Shown: positions 12,135 through 27,669 of the stretch, piece after piece
Layout of the letters: every line of letters starts with the position of its first letter
How positions within the stretch are numbered: the stretch's first letter is position 1
Source of the DNA: Sycobia sp. Sy_11
Lineage: Eukaryota; Arthropoda; Insecta; Hymenoptera; Epichrysomallidae
Direction of reading: 5' to 3'
Length of the DNA stretch: 64,000 nucleotides
Assembly (NCBI GenBank): GCA_018907035.1
Contig: JACCIC010000015.1
Span: 1,490,001 to 1,554,000, forward strand
Position numbers and translations under genes: made by a program
The notes under the pieces: generated by a model
What the model was told of the DNA's origin: nothing
The model's input: the letters and a program-made list of their open reading frames with translations, nothing else
Database searches by the model: none

Positions 12135-14371
12135 ACGTGTGTGTGCACGTGTGTGTACGCATGTGTGCAATAATAATTCTGCTTATAGATTTTGGGCAAT
12201 TAAATATATGATGCTTATTGGTGGCATGATTGGTGCATTCTTTATACCAGAGGGATCATTTGGACCAACTTGGATGTACTTTGGAATGATAGGTGGTTTC
12301 CTATTTATTCTGATTCAGTTAATTCTTATTATTGATTTTGCCCATTCTTGGGCTGATGCATGGGTGGGAAATTATGAAGAAACTGAGTCTAAAGGATGGT
12401 AAGTGAAAATGGAAACTAATTGTTTTAAATCTTCTTTTTAATAATTTATATTTTCAAATATATAGGTACGTAGCTCTTCTTGGTGCTACATTTACGAACT
12501 ATGTCTTGTCAATTGCAGGAGTAGTCCTTCTTTACGTTTACTTCACTAAGGTATTTTTAATTTTCCAGATTTATAATTAATTATTATATTTTGAATAATT
12601 AATTAAATTTAAATGTTTTACAGCCTGATGATTGTTCATTGAACAAATTCTTTATATCAATCAATCTCATTTTATGTGTCATCATCAGTGCAATTTCTAT
12701 TTTACCTAAAGTTCAAGAACATCAGCCTCGCAGTGGTTTATTGCAATCTTCAGTTTTATCTCTTTATGTAGTATATTTGACATGGAGTGGTGTTTCAAAT
12801 AGTCCAGGTAAATTTACTATAATTGTATTTTATATAATTATTTAATAAATTCTAAAAGAATAATTTTTGTATTTATAGATCGCGATTGCAATCCTGGATT
12901 TTTAGGAATTATTGCTGGTAATGATGTTGCCACTCAAAATCAAATGGCTTTCGATAAAGAAAGTATAATTGGATTAATAATTTGGTTCAGTTGTGTTTTG
13001 TACAGCTCACTTCGAACAGCATCAAAATCTAGTAGAATTACTATGACAGAAAATGTTCTTGTTAAAGATAATGGAGCTGGTAAATATTAATTTCTTTCAT
13101 TTTTATACAAATATAAAAGGCATGATTATTCAATTATATAAGCTTTAAATTTTTACAGACTACTAAAGTTTTTATTTGCATGATAGAGTAAGACACCAAA
13201 TTAATAAAAATCTTTTGGCTATAATTAACAATACAACAGTATTGATATCGTATTTCACCTTTTCTAATTAATTAATAGGAATAGCTTAGCGAATTTACAA
13301 CTAATTGTTTACTAAAAAGGCATATATATTGCTGGAACATTCCATTCTCTTCATAATATGTGTAAAATAATTTGGTGACTTATTTTAATAATTTTTTTTT
13401 TTGTATTAATATAATCTAAATGTACACTGCTTTCTCGGTACAGTGCGGAATACAGGTGACCAATCTCTTATCGGTAATGAAGGTAGGCACACACACTTAT
13501 TAAAGATATTTACAAATTTCATCACATAAATGCATCAAATGTATTATTTTTTACTAACATTAAGTTTCTTTTTTAATGCATGTTTTATTTATCCATCTCA
13601 CTATTTGATTAGGATGTATATTCATTATTAGAAATTAGTGTGTGCCTGCTTTTGCTAAAATTTAATTTTTAGATGATTTCTGATCATTATTCATTGTCAC
13701 TATTTTTATTTGCATAAGCAATACAGTCAATGTTATCGCTGTTTTTTAGTTTGTTTTTTCCAAACGTACTTAGATTATGTTTCAGTAGAAGGACGTAATG
13801 GCGATGCCGAGGGAGGAGATACTAAAGTTTGGGACAATGAAGAGGACACTGTTGCCTACAATTGGAGTTTCTTCCATTTTATGTTTGCTCTTGCTACGCT
13901 ATATGTCATGATGACACTGACTAATTGGTATAAGTAAGTATCATAAGTAAAATCTAAAAAATTATTATATACACGTATAATTAGTTTTTCATACTATATA
14001 GAATTAAAATTTTTTGTCTAAATTAATATACGTTAAAAAAATTAAAATTTCAGTTCTAATCAAGCTTAATAACTTTATAATCATGATTATGTTTTGTCTA
14101 TTTTTTGGTTAAATATTTCACTATAGAAAGAATTTAGTTAATACATTTTTATTTTATTACTTAAAATAAATTATTATATATAATAAGTTTATTTTATGTA
14201 AATACAATGATATTTATTCTTATTTGTAGACCAAATTCATCATCTCTTGAAACACTTAATTCAAATGCTGCTTCAATGTGGGTGAAGATAGTGTCATCAT
14301 GGGTATGCATGGGATTATACACTTGGTCTTTGGTGGCACCAGCTGTTTTGACTGATCGAGACTTTTCTTAA
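10826..14371 (+). CDS. Serinc: Serine incorporator (Serinc/TMS1), complete
   Basis: Serincs are polytopic membrane proteins with about ten membrane segments; they were named for serine incorporation into lipids and some members scramble phospholipids (family knowledge). Exons: 10826-10852, 11560-11724, 11847-12031, 12189-12398, 12466-12550, 12624-12807, 12879-13079, 13786-13933, 14230-14371, all GT-AG with matching phases. The sum is 1347 bp, or 448 residues, normal for the family. Start: the short first exon gives MGLICSTAQ, joined to the cysteine-rich [19 protein letters not shown] typical of Serinc N-termini. Diagnostic pieces include [54 protein letters not shown] and [13 protein letters not shown]. 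The protein ends DRDFS-TAA. An optional 39-bp exon sits in intron 7. Codon use is AT-rich; exon 12189-12398 has no CpG at all. Confidence 0.97.
10853..11559 (+). other. Serinc intron 1
   Basis: A 707-bp AT-rich intron from GTAAAT to AACAG. No coding sequence, RNA gene or clear repeat seen. Confidence 0.8.
12070..12168. repeat. (TA)n-(GT)n compound microsatellite in Serinc intron 3
   Basis: A short TA run passes into about 50 bp of pure GT, then imperfect GTACACGTGTGTGCACGTG-type alternation. All of it lies between exon 11847-12031 and exon 12189-12398, so it makes up most of that small intron and ends about 20 bp before the splice acceptor. Confidence 0.95.
13080..13785 (+). other. Serinc intron 7
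   Basis: AT-rich 706-bp intron that holds the candidate 39-bp cassette exon at 13444-13482. Nothing else is recognisable in it. Confidence 0.7.
13444..13482 (+). CDS. Serinc: Candidate 39-bp cassette exon of Serinc
   Basis: Inside intron 13080-13785, a 39-bp block is bounded by a pyrimidine-rich TTTCTCGGTACAG acceptor and a GAAG|GTAGGC donor. Read in the phase left by exon 12879-13079 it encodes [14 protein letters not shown] and returns to the same phase for exon 13786-13933. Skipping it also leaves an intact frame ([16 protein letters not shown]). The insert would extend the cytoplasmic, acidic loop before the last membrane segments. That it is used is inference from splice sites, length and phase. 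Confidence 0.6.
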
Positions 14372-14774
14372 ATGTAAATTTTTTTTATTTCGATTCTAAT
14401 TCTTTTTATAAGTATTTGAAAATCGTATATGCACTTGTTGCGTTATAAATAAGTTACTATTTTTCATAAGACAAGTGCGTATGAATTTCTATTTAACATT
14501 AAGTGAAGTGTACAGAAAATGTTAATTTATCATTTTATAATATTTTCTTTTTGTAAGTAAAACCAAATGAGAAACTTTTGTATCTCACAAAATTTCTAGT
14601 TCATGCTTAAAAATTGTACTTTGTTAAACTTAAATATTCTTAAATTAGATATTAAAAATTTATAGTTGGGTAATTGATTATCAGTAAATTAAACATGTAA
14701 TGGGGTACTATAATGGGCTGTGGTAACTACCCTGGAAATTGTGTATCCCCGCTACAAGTTAGAGATGGTGACTG

Positions 14775-14780
14775 AATAAA
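14775..14780 (+). terminator. Possible Serinc polyadenylation signal
   Basis: AATAAA about 400 bp after the Serinc stop codon, just ahead of the LTR-like repeat at 14871. The 14372-14870 interval is otherwise AT-rich and non-coding and is best read as 3' UTR plus flank. Use of this signal is not shown by the sequence. Confidence 0.35.
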
Positions 14781-14870
14781 TCCATCACCGTCGTTAAGGT
14801 ATCTTCCTCTTTCGTCGGAAATAAATAATATAATTTATTTATATTATTATTAATATTATTATTTAAATAA

Positions 14871-15390
14871 TGTTATTTCCGTCACTAATTGATCTCTTCA
14901 GTTAAATTAGGATATAATATAATTTATCCATTTGATGGTAAAAATTCTATTGACTTGACCCTCAGTTTCGTTCATTGGCTTTAATTAATTTTAAATGAAA
15001 AATTATTAATAAATAAATCAACAATTGATCATCATTCTTGAACTTGACCCTCAGTTTTGTTCATTGGCTTTAATTAATTTTAAATGAAAAATTATTAATA
15101 AATAAATCAACAATTGAATATATAATTGTATAATAAACCAGAAACACCGCGGAGGCGGCAGAGTCCAATATCGCTATATTAGAAATTTAATAATGTCAAG
15201 GAAGACAAGTAGGTTATAATATTAATTAAAAGTAACATCTTGATTTTTGATATTCAAATAAATAGTTGGAAATTTGTTAACTTATCAAATTAATTCTAAG
15301 ATTATTTAGAATTGAAAATTATTTAAGTTCATATATTTTATCTACATAAATGTGTGCATCAGCAATATCGTTTCGAGTTAGAAGTCGTGG
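14871..15390. repeat. LTR-like direct repeat, left copy
   Basis: Begins TGTTATTTCCGTCA and matches the copy at 16667-16933 in order and orientation, through ATCTCTTCAGTTAAATTA, TTCATTGGCTTTAATTAATT and GCAATATCGTTTC. It is about twice as long as the right copy because it carries an 89-bp tandem duplication (14953-15041 and 15042-15117 onward) and an extra block at about 15117-15230. No target-site duplication is visible. The downstream limit is approximate. Confidence 0.65.
14953..15118. repeat. 89-bp tandem duplication inside the left LTR-like repeat
   Basis: The segment ACTTGACCCTCAGTTT through AAATCAACAATTGA occurs twice in a row with one C/T difference near the start. The two copies are offset by 89 bp. 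The right LTR-like copy has it once in a diverged form, so the duplication happened after the two repeats separated. Confidence 0.9.
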
Positions 15391-15396
15391 TTCCAG

Positions 15397-16666
15397 GTAT
15401 CACATCACCGATTCGATCTTGTCAGGATCAGATCAGAATACTTCTCGATTGACGAGAGCGCCAAGATATTTTACCTCGGTGCGAACAAATACACTCTTTA
15501 CCCTGTTGATTGTAAGGTCAGCTTCTTGAATCCTCTTGAGCGCACGATCCATTCCAAGTGTGCTTCGAACGTTTCCTTAACGCTAATGATACAATCCAAC
15601 TACGAAAGATCGTCGCCAGTCGACAACCCGAGGAGGCATCCTCCAGCCTCGTGAGCCAACTGCGCTACGGTCTACACACGGCAGACCCCTCCGCTGACAG
15701 CGGCGAGAACGACACTATCCATCTGTATTTATTAGAACGCTAGGAGGAGGTACTCGATACGCGAATATCGACACAAATACCGTCGGCGGTGTACACGTTC
15801 GGAATAATCTCAGCCGCGTTGAGCGGAAGTAAGTCTTCCCCGTAATTAGCGCTCGATACGGGGTTCTGGGCGACAAATCGGCCACGCGACGCCCGCGGTA
15901 CAGCTACATTCGCCATCGCAATACAAGTCTCGCCTGGATTCGATAGCGCTATCAAACCCGCTTCTGGTATCAAAAGTCCATTGCAAAGATACCGTCGATG
16001 ATCGTTCGGCTGCATTAACAGAACAACGTTTAACACAACCTTGGAGAAAGTGTCTCGGATGTTCTAAATACACGTTACAATGTAACGGTAGGGATTGAAT
16101 CGACGCGTAAGCAGATGTCTTCGGCATATCGATATGTTTATAGCGATACATTTCAAGGCTGGCGAAGAGCAATGTGCGCATCATTCAGTGCAAGCGTCAT
16201 GATATGCTCAGAAGTTCAAGCGTTCGATGGTAAAACGAATGCACCGGTACTAATCCAAAGGCGTGGCGGTTCCTTGCTCTATTGCTCTAAGAAATGAATA
16301 AATTATAGATGAAACGCATAATTCCGCGCCCATCGTCCATACCTGTACAGGCTGAGCATATGTGTTCGCGTCAGCACGTCGTTTACCTCCAAATGCTTTG
16401 ACACGAATTTCCCGTTTAGATCAGCATGTACTTTGGCAAGGAGCTTAGTTCCTTCTTCTCGAAGTCGTTTAGCTCAGTTTCCTCTTCCTCGACCTATGCC
16501 ACGGCCGTTCGATTTAGCTCAAACGAGAGCGCGTTCGTCGGGAATGGAATCCGAAGCGATAACAGATATTCTCTTTCATGTTAGCAATATTGGCAATTAT
16601 TATAATAGTCGACGAATATTGGTATCGGAAAAAGTGGCCGGATATCCAGTTCAAAATCTATCAAAA
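15397..16666 (-). pseudogene. Decayed Ty3/gypsy-like pol remnant
   Basis: On the minus strand, 15420-15610 translates to pieces of a Ty3/gypsy reverse transcriptase: SVKETFEAHLE, then after a frameshift LKRIQEADLTINRVK, FVRTEVKYLGALVNREVF and DKIESV. These match the conserved EHL...VF..L.EA.L..N..K and EV.YLG blocks just after the active site. At the active-site position the sequence reads stop-LDC instead of Y-x-DD, so the enzyme is dead. Upstream, an open stretch of 98 codons (15740-16036 minus) with LCNGLLIPEAG and PNVYTADGICVDIRV could be the linker between protease and RT; that is a weak call. The rest, to 16666, has no recognisable gag. The element is not functional. Confidence 0.7.
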
Positions 16667-16933
16667 TGTTATTTCCGTCATTGATCGATCTCTTCAGTTA
16701 AATTAAGCGTTATAATAGAATTTATCCACTTAATGGTAAAAATCCTATTACTTGGCGCTCATTTTTGTTCATTGGCTTTAATTAATTTTAAATTAAAATT
16801 AAAACATTGATTTTCGATATTTAAATAAGTAGTTGGAAGTTTATCAATTTATAAAATTGAAAATTATTTAAATTCATTATTTTATCTACCTAAATGTGCA
16901 CCCGCAATATCGTTTCAAGCTAAAAGTCACTTC
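16667..16933. repeat. LTR-like direct repeat, right copy
   Basis: Begins TGTTATTTCCGTCATTGATCG and follows the left copy with substitutions and two large length differences, ending near AAGTCACTTCA. The two copies bracket the pol remnant as LTRs would, but they have diverged far too much to be recent. The end point is approximate. Confidence 0.65.
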
Positions 16934-20045
<3,112 letters not shown>

Positions 20046-20317
20046 TCATTCCAGTTTGTCTGCCTTCGTCGCCGCTGCCGGCAACGTCGACGAGGGCTCC
20101 GGCTTTGCCAGTGGCACCTTTTTCTTCAAATACTGATTCCTCAGATTTTGGAAAGGCGTCTCGAACAGGAGGGTGAGCACCGCGGAGGTAAGCAGTATCC
20201 ATATAAACTCCTTTATATTAAGCTGTGGAAGAAAGATATATATAAATATATATAGATATTACGATGCAGCGTATTATTGTTTGAATTTTTCAATAAAATA
20301 AAGCGACGCGAAAAAAT

Positions 20318-20365
<48 letters not shown>

Positions 20366-23300
20366 AGTGGTATTATTGCATGCAGAGAGTCGAGGATTTT
20401 ATTTGATAAATTTTTTTTTAATTCTTCCTTACAGCTCGAACGAAATATGATAATATTTTGATGTATAAGTGAAATTGTACGAAATATTTCCAAGGATTGT
20501 CCAATAATTTATACTTACGTATATAGTAAATTAAAATATCAGCTTAAGTTAAGTGATTTATTATACAATGAGTTTTTTTTTGGTATTGTAAAAGTGAAGC
20601 AACTAATAAAAAGTAAAATTTTAATAAAAGATATACTCTAATGGAAAAAAATCACGTTTCTAAACTTTATCAGTCTTTATTACAGTTTGCGAAACCATCT
20701 CGATAAACATGTGAGATGATTAGGAATGCCTGGACTAGTTTGGCAACGTTTACGATGTCCTATTCCCAGATTCTGTAATCTTTTAAAAAATTTGGTATTT
20801 GGCAATGCCTGGAACTTTATTGCATAATTTCTGACAAATTCAATTCAAAGTTTATATAGACGATGCTTGTTCAATTTTTCTAGAACTTTATCAGACTCTA
20901 CTAATTTCTTCCAAGATTTGTCAAAAATCTTCAGACTTTACAAAAATCTTAGCCAAACTTTTTTAACATTACGAGACTCTGTCAAGGTCCTAACTTATCA
21001 GTTCTAACATGGGAAAATTTTTCGAAGTCCGTCAATATTTTAATAGAAATTCATTATACTAGAAAATGCATTCATTTTAGATTTTATAAATTAAAATTAA
21101 TAATACGCGAATAGGAATATTATTATCAAGAACCCTCTGCTCTGTTTCAGTTGTCGACAAAATGGTACTATTAATCTTTTCTTGTTAAAAACCCTCAAGT
21201 TTCCGAAATTCCGAGAATTTGAAAAATAATTCTTGAGCACCCCTTCAAAAGTAAACTTGTTATATTATTATATCATATTCATATAGTTAAAATAGATCAT
21301 ATACTTATTTACTATGAGCCTTCATAACGTAACAGTTTCTTATTTTAATGTATATTTGCCATTTTCAATGCTCAATACTTTATGCTTGATATATATAAAA
21401 AAAAAAGAAAATATTTAATAAATATTCATTATAGAATCGTTGCAATTGCTTCTATTCAATTACATAAAACACGATTATATTATATTTATGAATTAATATA
21501 TTTAATTACCAGGTACGTAATAAATCTAATGTATTCGGCACTTCTGGTCCTTCCGACATTGAAGAAAAATACGGGAAATTGAGTTAAATAAACGGCGTAA
21601 CTCAGTCTCGTAGTGATGAGGAAGCCTTTCCAAGCGAAGAATCTGCTTAGCCAACCTGAAACCCATATTAACTTTTAGCGTTTAACAAAGGAATGAGGAA
21701 ATTATAATTTATTAAATAAAATGCAATTATTATACATTAGTTAAATCTGTATGAGTATGATTCTCAAAATGTTTCAAATACGTACTATATATAATAAATT
21801 ATAATGATTTATGTAATAACCATCGTGTAACCAAATTTTGTGCCCAAGCTTATATTATATAGTCAATCGAAAATCTATAAATACAATCTAGAACCGCAAA
21901 TAACTAAAATAAACCCTTTTGAGACTAAATATTATTATATATACATAATGTGTATATAATGTAAATATGGAGAAGTTTGACAACTACAATTATAAAATGC
22001 TTAATTAATTATAGTCTAGGACAAATATTCGTAAAACTTAGTTTATGGCCTTTATTTTATATAAAGTGACTGATAAACAATTTTCTAATTTAAGGTTTAA
22101 TTGAATATCGTATCTTATTGGCTGGATTGATAATATTCGTATTTTTTGGTCTCGATAGAATAGACGATGTTTTAATCGTTGATCATAATACGATTATTGC
22201 CTTTTTAAAAGAACCATAATTTTATAATTGCATCGTAAATTTTCATTTGAAATATTTTATTAGGAAACAATATTAATAATAAAAAGTAAATAATAAAAGT
22301 AGATAATTTGTTGCTAAATTATTTGTATAATAAAAATTCTGGATAGCATTATAGGCAAATTACTGTTCAAATAGTAATAGAAAAAAACATTCGTATTTTT
22401 CTTTGCCCCTTGTAATGCTTAATAAAAACTTATTTAAATATGTGATAATTAAAGTTGGAATTTTGCAAAATTTATCATACACAAATAATGTCATAAAGAT
22501 TATGTTTTTGTTACGGTTCAATTTATTGATGTAAAATGGTTATAAGCCATAAAATTTTGGAAATGTTGACTGAAAAACGCATTGGTTGTATACACGAAAT
22601 TGAAATTCTATATAAAATAGAACTTGGATACAAAATTAAAGCTTTTTGTAGAAAATTTCCCGTAAAATAGATTGTTGCAATCAGTTTTTCGTAATAAAAC
22701 CTTTTATAAGGAAAAACGTGACAGAAACAAAAACTCGAGTCTGCTTTGATTGGCATAGTTATTTCAAAGCTATCTGATCGAATTTCTTTCCAATTCAAGA
22801 GATAAAAAATTGTTTATAAAATATTTTTTTTCCCTTTTATTCTGGGGAATGTTCTACACATCGTTTAACATTTGCAATATTTAATTTTCAATTAATATAA
22901 ATTAATAAATATTGGCTTTTTGAACAATATTTTTTGTTGATTTGGAAAAAAATAAGAGAAAAAAGATAGTTTTAGTGAAGCAAATAAATACGAACGTGCA
23001 CAAGATATCTGAACTTTTTAAATTCATCGATTTTTGTAAACTATATTTTTGTATTCGAAAAGAACGATGAGCAAACAGAATGTGAAATTTGAATTTTCAC
23101 TTTATCGATATATTCATTCCTTTTTTTTGTTAATTTCATACAGATATTTCTTTAATTTAGTAAATTGTATTGAAACCGATTACTGATTATTTATAGATAA
23201 TTTCAATGTCACTTTATTACTTTAAGCAGAATAACAAATATATGTAAAATAGTGAAGTCATGAGATCAGCTGCTCCTTATTGTCCAATTAGAACAACGTA

Positions 23301-24099
23301 TTCGCACATTCTTAAACACATACAGTAAATATCTGCTTGGATGCCTTAAATTTCAAAAACTAATTACATGAATACAAACTTTAAAATTAAATTTTTAAAA
23401 CATTCAACGAAAAAACCTTTTCAGACAAATTATTCTTGTTAGTTCATTATACTTTCGATAGTAAAAAATTTTCTTCTATTTTACGATTGAACTAAAAACT
23501 TAACTTTACAAAATACGTATTCTTGAAATTTTTCAATTATTAATCGGGACATAAAGAGTTATGCACTTTTTAAAACATTGCACCATGTGGAGCATATCCG
23601 AAAATAATCCGAATCGAATCTTTTTAAGGCATTTCCTCCCTTTCGGTGTAACTCCAAAAAAAAAAAAAATTTTGTCCAGTACAGCAATCGATCAACTTAT
23701 ATAAGTATTATAGATACTATAAGAAGAAAAAAATGCTTTACCTTCGGCATTTCCAGTATGCGACAGAAAGGTCACCCAGAGAAAAATGGCACACCAGCCA
23801 ATGGGAGCGAAAGCGTTGTAAGTCGCCGCGTGAATCGGATTGTAGACGTAGTTGATCGATCCCATGCCGGCGGGACCAATAAACGCACCGAGGGTCATTA
23901 GGACGGAGACGAACCATCCAAGGCGAACGACACTCTGGAATAACGTGTATATATATAGATATGCATATGTTTAGAATCCATATATATAGAAACCAGTTCG
24001 AAACGTTGAACGAAACCGAAAGTTCATAGTACGGGCACTTCTACCTCTCGCCCAAACTATCTTCAACTATAGATATTTATTTCTAATTTATTTCTAAAG

Positions 24100-24156
<57 letters not shown>

Positions 24157-24773
24157 CACGCGCGTACATAAATTAACGAGTAAATTTATGGATCATTGAA
24201 GAAAATCTCCCGTCTTATTTTTAGCAATATCCGGACTCGCGCATACTTAACATAATCCTATATTATACTTACATCATCGAGCTTGTAGTTTTTCGGGCAC
24301 TTTCTCAACAGATAGCCGGCGAACACACCGATTATGTAAACTGTGAGCCTGTGGCTGGGCAAAATGTAAGAAAGGTTCGCCGTGTCGAAGAGCTGCCTAA
24401 CCCTGAAATAAATTCGACGCTTTAATGGTCGTCACGAAAAGTAGGCCTTGACCTTGTGCAATAGAGAAATACTAAATATGTACACACACACGCGCGCGCG
24501 CGCGCGCACACACATATTTACAAATACGTATACATAGAAAACCAATCGGTTAGCTTACGAGGTGCCGAAGCAGATGTAATTGTTCAGCTGGTAAAAGTAG
24601 GTCTTGTAAAATCTGAGAGCGGTCGAAAGGATCGCGAGAACGGCCAGTACGATCGCGCCCATCTTCGGTCTTTTGTAAATGGCGAGGACCATCAGTGGCG
24701 ACAGGGCAAACAGCTGGGTGTCGATCCCAATGTGGTGTGTGTGGGTCAGGCACTGAAACGCATATGCATCGAA

Positions 24774-24832
<59 letters not shown>

Positions 24833-27606
24833 TGTGTATAACAGGGCCCGAACAAGCCAACCGTGGCCGTCTTTAACATTTTCAGCATTTATGCCGAGGC
24901 TCACCATGTTTTCGAAGCCGAAATAGTTGTGGATGAAGAGGAAGTTTCGCCACCAGGTCTTCTTGCAAATGTCCGCGTGCTGGGTGACGACCAGATTCCA
25001 CTGGGGACCGGATCCTATGTACGGCATTATGTACGTGCAGAACAGGATCAGGGCTCCCAGCGTCGGCACTAGTCTGGAAAAGGAGGAAGACAGTGATGAA
25101 TATTTGCGGATCCCGGGGCTATAGAAGTCCGAACATGATTATTTTGCACCGATCAAAATGAGGTATAATGAATTTTTCAAGTTAAAAATTCGGTGCAAAA
25201 ATTCATGTGGATGGAATATCTTGCGGATAGAATCGATTGTCATATTCAGCTGGATTTTCATTTAGAAATCCGTATATGGAAACCCCGTTGAAACATGATG
25301 CATTGTCAGATATTCAAAAAGATTAAATTTAAGGTGATGACAAAATGAATTTCAAGATATAACAAAATTTATTCGAAATTGGCGCAAATGAAGATAGAAT
25401 TCTACAGTTCGATTAGAGAATGAGTTTTCCATTACTGGTAATACTTTTACATATTGTTCGATATTTCACACGGAAATGTAGGCATCATTTTTTGATAGAA
25501 TTATTACCAATAGTATATACATATTGATTTCAAAAATTCTTATTTTTACTACTTAATGAAATTAATAAATATTTTTTCGGTCTTACAGTCTTCATACAAC
25601 AATATGTTATACTAATATAATGACAGTCCTACTGTCCTTGTTTATTATCACCCCCGAAAAATCTGAAATAGAAATTACTACTAAACATAAAATTAAATTA
25701 GATTAAAAATTAAAAATAATAAAAATAAACTATATTCTGTGTTAGCAAATGACAAGCTGACTGCCCCCAACATCTGAGATTTAAATTTACCTTAGATGTC
25801 CGGCGTTCCGAGCCACTACAGTTTATCTTCAAGGACTATACTAATATTTATTAATTTAATTCAGAGAATGAACAGGTGACATAAGTACAATTTTCCATGT
25901 TTATTCGTTATTTAATTTTCATATTGTTTTTCATTACTATATTTTCTAATGTAAAGATTAATTTCAACATGAAGAATATATAAAAGTATGCATAAACATC
26001 TAAGATTAACATATAGTCCAGGGTATTAATATTTTTAAAGGTAATTTACTCTCTCTCTCTCTCTCTCTCTCTTACTCGCTTATAGATTCATTAGAATTTC
26101 TTGACTTCTACTTGACTTTAAAAATGTTATTTCTTCTTTTGAATCTTTTTGCACCACTAGGAGTTTTTATTTAAAAAAAATTGTTGATCATGTTTGAATT
26201 CGCTTCATATTTTATATATTAAATATTTGAACCAGTGTATCTATACTTTTTTAAATACAATCTTTCTAGTGTTTTCAGCTTCTACTTTATGCATAAAAAT
26301 GATAGGTTAGAAAAATGATAAGTGAGTGTGATAAAACTAATTAAATATTTTTTAGGGCCCATCCTAGGCCTCTTCCTTCAATTAGCCCCTCTTGAAAACC
26401 ATTAGGGCCTCATCGTAATAGAAGGAATCAGAATTATAACTCATATCCACGTCTCATGGCCGCTTTGTTCTATATTTCGATTGTATGTTTTTAATAAATT
26501 AGGAATCATTTTGAGCATTTATGAAATTGGAATGTACAAATATACAAAGAATTTTTTTATAATTTTTTTACATGTTTAAGAGTATGCGCGTGTATCATTA
26601 AATAATGATATTTGTGCAAAAACTAATTTTTATCTAAAAAAGTAAGCTTTGGCTGATGGGGCATTCAGAATGTAATTGTCATTCTAATTATATTAGTTTA
26701 TGAAAAAGACCATAAGATCGATAAAAATATTTAGTTGCTTGATATCAGTCGATGTAAGTAGAATGTTGAATTTTATAATTTAATAAATACAGAAAATTTA
26801 TATCTGATTGGCCGGGTAAATTCCCAAAAAGATTGCATTTTTTGGACAAGCTCAACAAATCAATGATAAACACGAAGCTGGCTAATTACTCAATTTCTAC
26901 CATAGGGTACATTGACTTTGGCTTAAAAAATTGGCACTGATTTAGTGCCCTGTACGTGAATAATATAGCTAGCGCCAATCTTTCCCACCATCCCTGTCTT
27001 TTCCCTGAGTATCATATATGTATATTTGTTAAAATGACGGGAGAAAAAAGAAAGAGAGAAAAATCGCCACATACCTGAATAGCCTGCTTAAGTATTCGTT
27101 TCTAACGTCCAGCTTGCCGGTTTTATTCAGTCTTCCGACGAAGGAGTAAGTCGTCAAAAGGCCCGAAAGCATAATGAACGGATCCGTGTAAAGGCTCGCC
27201 GCCCGGCCGAGTACCGTCCAGGGCTTGCCGACGTACTGTATTAATTAAAAAGAGGAAGGACCAAAAAAAAAAAAAAAAAAAACAGAAGGAGAATGTAGCG
27301 ATAATTAAGTTACTTGAGATCGAAATAAATGTTTATACAGCTATATACGCTATCGAATCCTTTATCGAGCTATTGAAGCGGCGCTCCGCGCCTTCAACTC
27401 TATATTACGCACGGCGTTTTCTATACTCCGCTTGCTTTGCATATTAGCGCGTCCGAGGCGAGTCGGTGAAATGATGTAATAGCGTTTTCGTGTACATATA
27501 GATATATCGGACCAATGATAATCGAAACTTTAGGCATAGTTGAGGTAGTGCGAAAAAATTTTAATTGGGAAGCACTCTACTGTATATACTTATAAAAACT
27601 TTACTT

Positions 27607-27669
<63 letters not shown>

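Noticed and set aside
15846..16184. 112-codon minus-strand frame inside the retroelement
   Set aside because: It overlaps the better 15740-16036 frame, shows no zinc knuckle or capsid motif, and is probably chance in decayed sequence.
24550..25124. Several overlapping open frames on both strands
   Set aside because: They are shadow frames of nrf-6-like exons, extended through TA tracts that read as repeated Tyr-Ile.
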